Made by a program: the position numbers and the translations under genes | Source: Viridibacillus sp050278625 | GTDB taxonomy: Bacteria; Bacillota; Bacilli; Bacillales_A; Planococcaceae | Reading direction: 5' to 3' | DNA length: 64,000 bases | Assembly: GCF_050278625.1 (NCBI RefSeq) | Contig: NZ_JBNNTI010000013.1 | Coordinates: 1-64,000 of the forward strand | Part shown: positions 1 through 6,871 of the stretch, piece by piece | Layout: each line of letters starts with the position of its first letter | Position numbering within the stretch: the stretch's first letter is position 1 | Notes under the pieces: model-generated | The model's input: the letters and a program-made list of their open reading frames with translations, nothing else | What the model was told of the DNA's origin: nothing | Database searches by the model: none

Positions 1-111
1 TGTCGCTACCATTATACCGAATTTGGGGAGGTGCCTGTTTTTTATTGTCTGAAAGACGTTGATATGACTGAGCTCAGAATTATGAAATTAACTCACCTGA
101 TAAATTTTTAA
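1..111 (+). CDS. C-terminal tail of an unidentified protein (partial)
   Basis: The frame is open from the first base to a TAA at 109-111 and encodes 36 residues ending in LTHLINF. The start lies outside the window. The tail contains a run of aromatic and charged residues (CRYHYTEFGEVPVFYCLKD) that I do not recognise. The 110 bases before the frame's stop look more protein-like than the AT-rich DNA after it, which is the only support. It may be the end of a real gene or a decayed fragment. Confidence 0.35.
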   Translation, partial: CRYHYTEFGEVPVFYCLKDVDMTELRIMKLTHLINF

Positions 112-484
112 AAAACATTAAAGTTCTTTAATAATGATAACAGCAACTGAAAATAGTGTCTGCTTATTCTATCTAAGGTAAAAAGATAAATGAACAAGAG
201 TGGAATGGATTAATAGTTGCTTCTCTAATTTAACCAAAATTCTTAAATATAGAAATATACAGAAATTTATAAAAATAGTATAATTAGTTAACTTGTTATG
301 GGTAAGGTTAATAATAACGACTATACCAATAGTGGGGGAGTGTTTTGAAGAGGATCTCAATACTGGGATTTAAAAGAATCAAAATATAAATATCATTTAA
401 TTTCAGGGGAAATAATTTATTTATAGGGGTGGATGAATTGAAAGTTATAGAAGAATTGGAGAGTTTCATTTTGCTACGCTAGAA
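112..484. other. AT-rich intergenic region with a possible short leader frame
   Basis: No gene is recognised between 112 and about 425. At 426-432 there is a GGGGTGG ribosome-binding site, followed five bases later by TTG at 438, which opens a 14-codon frame (MKVIEELESFILLR) ending at 482. The next gene's ATG at 485 follows two bases later and has no well-placed ribosome-binding site of its own. The short frame could be a leader peptide, or the true N-terminus of the downstream protein displaced by a frameshift (see findings). Confidence 0.4.
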
Positions 485-1594
485 ATGGATAATGAGCATA
501 CAGAATTTGAATCTGCATTAAAACTAATTACAAATGGAAAAGACGGTTTAGCTGCTGAGAAGTTGAAACATCTTTATTGCAATTCTCAAAATCTTTCATT
601 ACGGGGTGTATGCGCTCAACTATTATTTCAACTTTATTTTGTTAAATCCGAATGGAAACAAATAGAGCTTCTCGGTCTTCTTGATGAACCTAGTATAGAA
701 AAAAGTAATAGATTAATTGCGCAAGCTTGTAGTCAGTTTGAACAAACTACATTCACTTTTCAAAACAACCAAATATGTATTCCTATGGAACTAAGCAGCT
801 CTGGCTCACCAACGATTGAGATAATGATTAATGGACATAAGAAATGCTTTTGGCTAGATACTGGAGCAATGATGACTGTCATTTCTAATTCTTTAGCAAA
901 AGATTGTCAAATAAACTTAATGAAAGATACAGAATTTCAGGTGGAAGGTTCAGCTAATCAAAGCTCGGGTACCGATTTGGCCTTAATGGATTCAATTGTA
1001 ATAAAGGATTTATCGATTCGTAACCAGCCTACATTGGTGTTAATGGATGATTTGTTAACGATTCAAAACCCTAATACGAAAGAGACTATAATTATTGATG
1101 GAATTATTGGATGGGATATCATTCAACATATCTATTTGGAAATTGACTATAGTCAGCACAAAGTAACAATTCAGAAACCAAAACGAAAAGATGATGCGGA
1201 GAACAACCTTTTCTTCTGTGGTTATCCAATTTTGAAAGTGAAGTCAAAGAATCAAGTTCCCTTGTTTTTCGGATTAGACACCGGGGCAAATAAGTCCCAT
1301 TTTGGACAACCTCTCCTATCAAAAATTGAAGATCTGAAAATAGAGAAAAGAGTTGTTCAAATTGGAGGCATAGGAGGGGGAATAGAAAAAGAAATAGATA
1401 ACCTAGAAAATTTAAATGTTTATCTGAATGATGATCAATCCATCAGCTTGTACAACGTAAGTAAGGTATTGATAGAACTTGCTACTTTCTTTAAGTTAGA
1501 TGGAGTTTTTGGGAGTGATATTGCTAAAAATGGACGCTTGATCATTGATTATACGAATAGAAAGGTTGAGCTTCTTCCTATAAAAAAGTATTGA
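485..1594 (+). CDS. two-lobed retropepsin-like aspartic protease
   Basis: The product is 369 residues. Two retropepsin-type half-sites are visible: DTGA at residues 125-128 and again at 265-268. Each is followed about 75-80 residues later by the conserved strand and flap partner (IDGIIGWDII near 204-213; LDGVFGSDIA near 340-348). This gives a single-chain, pepsin-like arrangement of two Asp-Thr-Gly lobes. Residues 1-85 form a helical N-terminal domain that I cannot name. No signal peptide or membrane segment is seen, so the protein is probably cytosolic. Bacterial proteins of this class (Asp_protease_2 family) have mostly unknown substrates. The gene stands alone between a long terminator and non-coding DNA. 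The ATG at 485 lacks a good ribosome-binding site, and a better-placed TTG at 438 is in another frame, so the N-terminus may be frameshifted. Confidence 0.75.
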   Translation: MDNEHTEFESALKLITNGKDGLAAEKLKHLYCNSQNLSLRGVCAQLLFQLYFVKSEWKQIELLGLLDEPSIEKSNRLIAQACSQFEQTTFTFQNNQICIPMELSSSGSPTIEIMINGHKKCFWLDTGAMMTVISNSLAKDCQINLMKDTEFQVEGSANQSSGTDLALMDSIVIKDLSIRNQPTLVLMDDLLTIQNPNTKETIIIDGIIGWDIIQHIYLEIDYSQHKVTIQKPKRKDDAENNLFFCGYPILKVKSKNQVPLFFGLDTGANKSHFGQPLLSKIEDLKIEKRVVQIGGIGGGIEKEIDNLENLNVYLNDDQSISLYNVSKVLIELATFFKLDGVFGSDIAKNGRLIIDYTNRKVELLPIKKY

Positions 1595-1712
1595 TGTTAA
1601 TAATGGAAAGGGCTATTTAGATCAAACTTTTTTCAAAAGAGTCTATTTTTTATGTATATTAAAATACCAAAGCTAAAAAAGATGGATTAAGTAAACTTTA
1701 TTCTTATGCTTC

Positions 1713-1766
1713 AAATAGAAGGGTAGATAAAGCAAGTTTCTTCTGCTTATCTACCCTTCTATTTTC
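1713..1766. terminator. long bidirectional terminator hairpin
   Basis: Arms 1713-1734 and 1744-1764 pair over about 21 bp with one bulged A. The left arm reads AAATAGAAGGGTAGATA and its complement follows. T-runs or A-runs flank both sides, so it can end the protease gene on plus and rarA on minus. Confidence 0.8.
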
Positions 1767-1838
1767 GTTTGAAGAAGAGGCCAAAATATCGATATTTTCA
1801 AATAGTCAAGACGATTAATAGTATTGTAAGAATCGCTT

Positions 1839-3119
1839 TTACTTTTTAAACGATTTCAGCTTATCATAAATTCCAGCCATGCGTTTTTCTTCGCCGGCAA
1901 TGACAGGTTTATAATACTCAATGCCGACAAGCTCGTCAGGCAAATATTCTTGATTGACCCATCCGCCAAATGTACCGATAGGGGTGTTATGTGGATATTG
2001 ATAACCTTCTACACCTAATGTTTTCGCTCCTGCATAATGAGCGTCACGTAAATGCATAGGAATATCTCCTGTTTTCCCGGCGCGAATATCAGCGATGGCA
2101 GCGTCAATTGCTGATATCGCTGAATTTGATTTGGATGCTAAGCACATTTCAATAACAGCTTGTGCTAATGGGATACGTGCTTCAGGTAAGCCCAGGCGCT
2201 CAGCTGCTTGTATAGCGGCTAAAACATGCCCACCTACCTCTGGATTTGCAAGACCGATATCTTCATAGCCCATAACGAGTAATCTACGTGAAACGGCCAC
2301 TAAATCTCCATTTTCTAGACAATGCGCTAAATAGTAGAGTGCTGCGTTCGTATCACTACCTCTGATTGACTTTTGTAAAGCGGATAATAGATTATAAAAA
2401 TGCGAACCTTTTTTATCTCCAAATACCCCGATACGTTCTGCTAGATTTTTGACTGTATCATCCTGTACAATCGTTTCATTATTTACTTCATCAGAAGCGT
2501 AATAAATAGACTCCAATAATGTTAATGCTTTTCGTGCATCACCGTGTGCTGCGACCACTATTTTGTCACGTTGTGAATCGCTTAATCGTATTGTATAGCG
2601 ACCAAGTCCACGTTCTTTATCTTCTAAAGCGCGTAACACTAGTGCGTCAATATCTTCATATGTTAATCTCTTAAGCTGCTTAATCTCACCACAGCGTGAG
2701 CGAATGGCTGGATTCACATCGTGAAAGGGATTTTCGGTTGTCGCACCGATTAATACAATAGAGCCATTTTCTACATGGGGTAATAATGTGTCTTGTTGTA
2801 ATTTATTGAAACGATGTATTTCATCTAAAAACAGTAGTACTTTACCTGTTAACTGTGATTCTGCGACGACGTCCTCAACATCTTTCTTTCCTGCGCGTGT
2901 GGCATTAAGGGCAAAGAATGGCAGATGAGAAGTACCGGCAATAGCATAGGCAATTGATGTTTTTCCGATTCCGGGTTCGCCGTATAGTAATATGGAAGGA
3001 ACATGCCCGTTTGAAATCATTTTATATAAAGTAGTATCTTTTCCAATAATGGTTTGTTGTCCGACGACTTCATCTAAGTTACGTGGTCGCATGCGGAATG
3101 CGAGTGGTTCATTTGGCAA
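1839..3119 (-). CDS. rarA: replication-associated recombination protein A (RarA/MgsA AAA+ ATPase)
   Basis: The product is 426 residues, normal for RarA (YrvN in B. subtilis, MgsA in E. coli). It is an AAA+ clamp-loader-like ATPase that acts at stalled replication forks. The Walker A motif GEPGIGKTS spans residues 47-55, Walker B FLDEIHRF is near 97-104, and sensor 1 GATTENP is near 125-131. The C-terminal tetramerisation region (MHLRDAHYAGAK, YPHNTPIGTFGGWV) is intact. The start is TTG at 3119, with GAGAGGAGG eight bases upstream on the minus strand. It is divergent from cymR, the same arrangement as in B. subtilis. Confidence 0.95.
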   Translation of the reverse strand: MPNEPLAFRMRPRNLDEVVGQQTIIGKDTTLYKMISNGHVPSILLYGEPGIGKTSIAYAIAGTSHLPFFALNATRAGKKDVEDVVAESQLTGKVLLFLDEIHRFNKLQQDTLLPHVENGSIVLIGATTENPFHDVNPAIRSRCGEIKQLKRLTYEDIDALVLRALEDKERGLGRYTIRLSDSQRDKIVVAAHGDARKALTLLESIYYASDEVNNETIVQDDTVKNLAERIGVFGDKKGSHFYNLLSALQKSIRGSDTNAALYYLAHCLENGDLVAVSRRLLVMGYEDIGLANPEVGGHVLAAIQAAERLGLPEARIPLAQAVIEMCLASKSNSAISAIDAAIADIRAGKTGDIPMHLRDAHYAGAKTLGVEGYQYPHNTPIGTFGGWVNQEYLPDELVGIEYYKPVIAGEEKRMAGIYDKLKSFKK

Positions 3120-3206
3120 AACAATTGCCTCCTCTCGTACATTTGTTCTATTTTACAACTTGTAACATTTATGATAAAGCATTCCCGAGTAGAATGGAAG
3201 GAAATA

Positions 3207-3215
3207 TGCTATACT
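3207..3215 (+). promoter_or_regulatory. extended -10 element upstream of cymR
   Basis: TGCTATACT at 3207-3215 is an extended -10 (TGnTATACT) about 40 bp before the cymR start. No good -35 is seen, as expected for extended -10 promoters. Confidence 0.4.
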
Positions 3216-3255
3216 TTAACGTATAAATGTAAGCTACTATATAGAGGTGTATACT

Positions 3256-3675
3256 TTGAAAATCTCAACTAAAGGCCGTTATGGTCTAACAATTATGATC
3301 GAATTAGCTAAACAATACGGGCAAGGTCCAATTCCTTTGCGACAAATTGCAGCGGACAATGATTTGTCAGAAGCTTATTTAGAACAGCTTGTTTCACCCC
3401 TTAGAAACTCAGGTTTAGTGAAGAGTGTTCGCGGAGCTTATGGTGGCTATATGTTATCCAAACCACCGCATTTAATTTCAGCAGCTGATGTCATTCGTGT
3501 ACTTGAAGGACCGATTCAGCCAGTTGAAGGAATTGAAAACGAAGCACCACCTCAGCGACAGCTATGGATGGATATTCGTGATGCAGTGAAAAATGTATTA
3601 GATACAACATCTTTAGAGGATTTAGCCGCTTATAAAGAACAAGATTCTGATGAAGGCTATATGTTTTATATCTAA
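3256..3675 (+). CDS. cymR: cysteine metabolism repressor CymR (Rrf2 family)
   Basis: The product is 139 residues. The N-terminal winged helix begins MKISTKGRYGLTIMIELAK, the family's canonical start. Recognition-helix residues SEAYLEQLVSPLRN and the wing VRGAYGGY follow. CymR works with cysteine synthase CysK as the master repressor of cysteine and sulfur uptake genes in Bacillus. The protein contains no cysteine at all, so it cannot carry an IscR-type Fe-S cluster. I chose TTG at 3256, preceded by GAGGTG at 3244-3249. A GTG at 3247 in the same frame would overlap that ribosome-binding site and add three residues. Its neighbour iscS consumes cysteine, which fits a sulfur context. Confidence 0.92.
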   Translation: MKISTKGRYGLTIMIELAKQYGQGPIPLRQIAADNDLSEAYLEQLVSPLRNSGLVKSVRGAYGGYMLSKPPHLISAADVIRVLEGPIQPVEGIENEAPPQRQLWMDIRDAVKNVLDTTSLEDLAAYKEQDSDEGYMFYI

Positions 3676-3683
3676 ATGAATTT

Positions 3684-3711
3684 ATCTTATCATTTTATTA
3701 ATTGATGAGAT
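3684..3711 (+). terminator. hairpin after cymR
   Basis: ATCTTATCA at 3684-3692 pairs with TGATGAGAT at 3703-3711 (nine pairs, one G-U). There is no T-run, so termination would be weak and it may simply be a processing or attenuation hairpin. Confidence 0.35.
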
Positions 3712-3721
3712 GAATGCAACA

Positions 3722-3888
3722 GATATATATAATTCAGTGGAGGTCAAACCCCGGCTGAATTAAGTTAAAGCCTTAGGCAAATGCCACAGATTTATATCGT
3801 GTAAGTTCGATATTGATCTGTGAGCATTGTTTTCTGCGACGAAAGTAAAGCGGTAGGAACAAATATGCCAAGGCGAATTTGATAGGAG
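3722..3888 (+). ncRNA. ssrS: structured RNA resembling 6S RNA, just upstream of iscS
   Basis: This 200-base gap has no reading frame but a clear long rod fold. CACAGAT...AUAUCG at 3785-3799 pairs with CGATAT..ATCTGTG at 3808-3822, extended by AATGC/GCATT (3780-3784 and 3824-3828). Outside this are two largely unpaired strands. The right strand has TCTGCGACGA and a small CTGC/GCGG hairpin (3834-3853), similar to E. coli 6S. The ends close with AATTC (3731-3735) and GAATT (3875-3879) plus TGG/CCA. A closing stem, central bubble and terminal rod are the 6S plan, and 6S genes are known near rarA/cymR in Firmicutes. The 3' end abuts the iscS ribosome-binding site. A TATAAT at 3728-3733 overlaps the proposed closing stem and is hard to reconcile with it. 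Identity is probable, not certain. Confidence 0.55.
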
Positions 3889-3897
3889 TTTTTTACG

Positions 3898-5040
3898 ATG
3901 AAAGAAATTTATCTAGACCATGCAGCCACTTCACCTATGCATCCAGACGTTATTGCGAAAATGACTGACCTTATGGGTTCTGTGTACGGTAATGCTTCTA
4001 GTATTCATAGTATTGGACGTCATGCAAGAAAATATTTGGACGATGCAAAAACGATATTAGCGCAGTCAATTGGTGCAAAAGACCACGAAATCATTATGAC
4101 AAGTGGTGGTTCTGAAGCAGATAATTTAGCAATTTTCGGTACGGCATATGCTCGCCGTAATGAAGGTCGTCACATTATTACTTCTCAAATCGAACATCAT
4201 GCAGTATTGCATACTTGCGAACGTCTTGAAAAACAAGGCTTTAAAGTAACGTATTTACCTGTCAATGAACAGGGCGTTATTTCTGTTCAAGACGTACAAC
4301 AAGCATTAACTGATGAAACGATATTAGTAACAATCATATATGGTAATAATGAAGTAGGATCTATACAGCCGATTAAAGAAATTGGCTCTCTATTAAAAGG
4401 TCACAAGGCAACATTCCATACAGATGCAGTACAAGCTTATGGTATGGAGAAATTTGACGTGGAAGATTTGCAAGTCGATTTACTTTCGGTTTCTGCTCAT
4501 AAATTGAACGGACCAAAAGGAATAGGCTTCCTATATCAGCGTGAAAATACACCATTACAATCCACATTGCTTGGTGGGGAACAAGAGCGTAAACGTCGAG
4601 CAGGAACAGAGAGTATTCCTGCAATTGGTGCCTTTGCAGAAGCAGTACGAATTGCACAAGCAAATTTTGAAGTGAAACAGCAAGAATTTATGGAATTCCA
4701 AGAACTATTTTTAAATACATTTGATCAAGCTAAAATTGTTTATCATGTTAATGGTGATAGAATTAACTATTTACCACATGTATTGAACATTAGTTTTACA
4801 GGTATGGATGTGGAATCCTTCCTAGTAAATTTAGATATGGCAGGTATCGCAGCTTCAAGTGGTTCTGCATGTACGGCTGGATTAATCGATCCATCGCATG
4901 TGTTAGTTGCAATGTACGGAAAAGGTGCACCAGAACTGCGTAATTCAATTCGTTTTAGCTTCGGACTTGGGCTCACTTTAGAGGATGTTCAATTAGCTGC
5001 TTCTAAAACGGTTGAAATTATAGAACGCTTAGCGAAATAA
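3898..5040 (+). CDS. iscS: cysteine desulfurase, NifS/IscS-like (YrvO type)
   Basis: The product is 380 residues. This PLP enzyme removes sulfur from cysteine as a protein persulfide. The PLP lysine is K202 in SVSAHKLNGPKG and the persulfide cysteine is C325 in SSGSACTAG, on a loop of group I length. GSEADNLA (71-78) and YGNNEVGSIQ (148-157) complete the cofactor site. It lies ten bases before the tRNA thiolase gene mnmA. In B. subtilis this desulfurase (YrvO) is the dedicated sulfur donor to MnmA. The ribosome-binding site GATAGGAG at 3881-3888 is right at the end of the upstream structured RNA, so expression may be linked to that fold. Confidence 0.95.
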   Translation: MKEIYLDHAATSPMHPDVIAKMTDLMGSVYGNASSIHSIGRHARKYLDDAKTILAQSIGAKDHEIIMTSGGSEADNLAIFGTAYARRNEGRHIITSQIEHHAVLHTCERLEKQGFKVTYLPVNEQGVISVQDVQQALTDETILVTIIYGNNEVGSIQPIKEIGSLLKGHKATFHTDAVQAYGMEKFDVEDLQVDLLSVSAHKLNGPKGIGFLYQRENTPLQSTLLGGEQERKRRAGTESIPAIGAFAEAVRIAQANFEVKQQEFMEFQELFLNTFDQAKIVYHVNGDRINYLPHVLNISFTGMDVESFLVNLDMAGIAASSGSACTAGLIDPSHVLVAMYGKGAPELRNSIRFSFGLGLTLEDVQLAASKTVEIIERLAK

Positions 5041-5059
5041 AAGAAAAAAGGTGAATGTT

Positions 5060-6181
5060 ATGAACGCAACAAAAGACCCTTCAAAAACACGCGTTGTTGT
5101 CGGCATGTCTGGAGGAGTCGATTCTTCAGTTGCTGCGTATTTATTGAAAAAACAAGGCTATGATGTAATTGGCATCTTCATGAAAAACTGGGACGATACA
5201 GACGATTTTGGTGTTTGTACTGCAACGGAAGATTATGATGATGTTATTAAAGTATGTAACCAAATTGGAATCCCTTATTATGCTGTAAACTTTGAAAAGC
5301 AGTATTGGGATAAAGTTTTCACATACTTCTTAGATGAATACAAAGCAGGACGTACACCAAACCCAGACGTAATGTGTAACAAAGAAATCAAATTCAAAGC
5401 ATTCCTTGAGCACGCATTAAAACTAGGTGCTGACTATTTAGCAACAGGTCACTATGCACAAGTAGCAGAACGAAATGGTGAAACAGTCATGTTACGAGGA
5501 AAAGATGATAATAAAGACCAAACGTATTTCTTGAACCAACTATCACAAGAACAACTGTCTAAAGTAATGTTCCCAATTGGTCATTTGGAAAAACCTAGAG
5601 TACGTGAAATAGCACATGAAGCAGGGCTAGCAACTGCTACGAAAAAAGATTCAACAGGTATTTGCTTCATTGGTGAACGGAATTTCAAGCAATTTTTAAG
5701 CCAATACTTACCTGCTCAACCTGGTAATATGGAAACAATGGATGGCAAAGTTATGGGTAAACACGATGGTTTAATGTACTATACAATTGGGCAACGTCAC
5801 GGCTTAGGTATTGGTGGCGATGGTGAACCTTGGTTTGTACTTGGTAAAGATTTAGAAAAGAACATATTATTAGTCGGACAAAACTTCCATAATGACAAAC
5901 TGTATTCTCATAGCCTAACAGCTGTGAAATTAGGTTTTACTTCAAATAAGCAAAAACAAGAGAAATTTAGTTGTACAGCTAAATTCCGTTATCGTCAACA
6001 AGATACACCTGTTGAAGTTGAAATGTTGGGTGAGGATAAAGTTCGTGTTACTTTTGAAGAACCAATACGTGCCATCACACCAGGACAATCTGTCGTATTT
6101 TATGATGGGGATGAATGTTTAGGTGGCGCAACAATTGATGAAGTATTTAAAGACGGTAAAAAACTAACTTATGTTGGTTAA
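5060..6181 (+). CDS. mnmA: tRNA-specific 2-thiouridylase MnmA
   Basis: The product is 373 residues. MnmA adds sulfur to U34 of tRNA-Glu, -Gln and -Lys. The PP-loop GMSGGVDSS lies at residues 15-23. The two catalytic cysteines are C106 (VMCNKEIKF) and C202 (TGICFIGE). The C-terminal beta-barrel ends FKDGKKLTYVG. I chose ATG at 5060, nine bases after a GTG that overlaps the AAAAGGTG ribosome-binding site. It follows its sulfur donor iscS, giving a complete s2U34 relay. The stop codon's last A is the first base of the next frame's upstream ATG, so translation of the next gene is probably coupled. Confidence 0.96.
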   Translation: MNATKDPSKTRVVVGMSGGVDSSVAAYLLKKQGYDVIGIFMKNWDDTDDFGVCTATEDYDDVIKVCNQIGIPYYAVNFEKQYWDKVFTYFLDEYKAGRTPNPDVMCNKEIKFKAFLEHALKLGADYLATGHYAQVAERNGETVMLRGKDDNKDQTYFLNQLSQEQLSKVMFPIGHLEKPRVREIAHEAGLATATKKDSTGICFIGERNFKQFLSQYLPAQPGNMETMDGKVMGKHDGLMYYTIGQRHGLGIGGDGEPWFVLGKDLEKNILLVGQNFHNDKLYSHSLTAVKLGFTSNKQKQEKFSCTAKFRYRQQDTPVEVEMLGEDKVRVTFEEPIRAITPGQSVVFYDGDECLGGATIDEVFKDGKKLTYVG

Positions 6182-6195
6182 TGGGAGTGGAATTA

Positions 6196-6855
6196 GTGGA
6201 TTTTAACGAACAAGGTATAAAAGCTATTCAAGAAAAGCGTTACGAAGATGCTGTGAAAGCTTTTACACAAGCAATAGAAGAAGAACCAAATAACACAGTA
6301 GGTTACATCAACTTTGGTAACTTACTAGCATCTATGGATGAAACAGAAAGAGCTGAGCGCTTTTTCCAAAAAGCAATTACTTTAGATGAAAAAGCAGCAA
6401 CAGCCTATTACGGGTTAGCTAATTTATATTACAATAGCGAACGTTTTATGGAAGCAGCTAAATTATATGAAATCTCTATTCGCCTTGGTATTGAAGGTGA
6501 AGATGCATTTTATATGCTTGGTAAGAGCTTTGAACGCGCTGGCGAAACAAAATTAGCGTTACCTTATTTACAAAGAGCAGCGGAATTAGCTCCAGAAGAC
6601 GTGCAAGTTCGTCTTGCGTATGGAATTTTACTATGCTCATTAGAAATGTTTGATGTGGCACAAAAAGAATTGCAATATGTTATCGATCAAGACTGGAATA
6701 ATGCAGATGCTCATTATAATTTAGGCGTTCTATATGCAGTGTCAACTGAGCGTACTGAAGATGCCTTATATCATTTAAAACAAGCATTTACATTACAACC
6801 TGAGTTTGAACAAGCGCGTTATATCCACGATATGATTGCTATGAAGAACCAATAA
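6196..6855 (+). CDS. yrrB: TPR-repeat protein (YrrB-like)
   Basis: The product is 219 residues made of about six tetratricopeptide repeats. Recognisable units include GKSFERAGETKLALPYLQRA and NLGVLYAVSTERTEDALYHL. There is no enzymatic domain and no signal peptide, so it is a cytosolic interaction scaffold. The partner is unknown. In B. subtilis the homologue YrrB sits in the same place between mnmA and recD2. I prefer GTG at 6196, with GGGAGTGG at 6183-6190 five bases upstream. The ATG at 6181 that overlaps the mnmA stop would add five residues. Confidence 0.85.
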   Translation: MDFNEQGIKAIQEKRYEDAVKAFTQAIEEEPNNTVGYINFGNLLASMDETERAERFFQKAITLDEKAATAYYGLANLYYNSERFMEAAKLYEISIRLGIEGEDAFYMLGKSFERAGETKLALPYLQRAAELAPEDVQVRLAYGILLCSLEMFDVAQKELQYVIDQDWNNADAHYNLGVLYAVSTERTEDALYHLKQAFTLQPEFEQARYIHDMIAMKNQ

Positions 6856-6871
6856 AAAGGAGGGGACAGAG

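Noticed and set aside
438..482. 14-codon leader peptide as a separate gene
   Set aside because: It could equally be the displaced N-terminus of the protease, and there is no attenuator or regulatory codon run to support a leader role.
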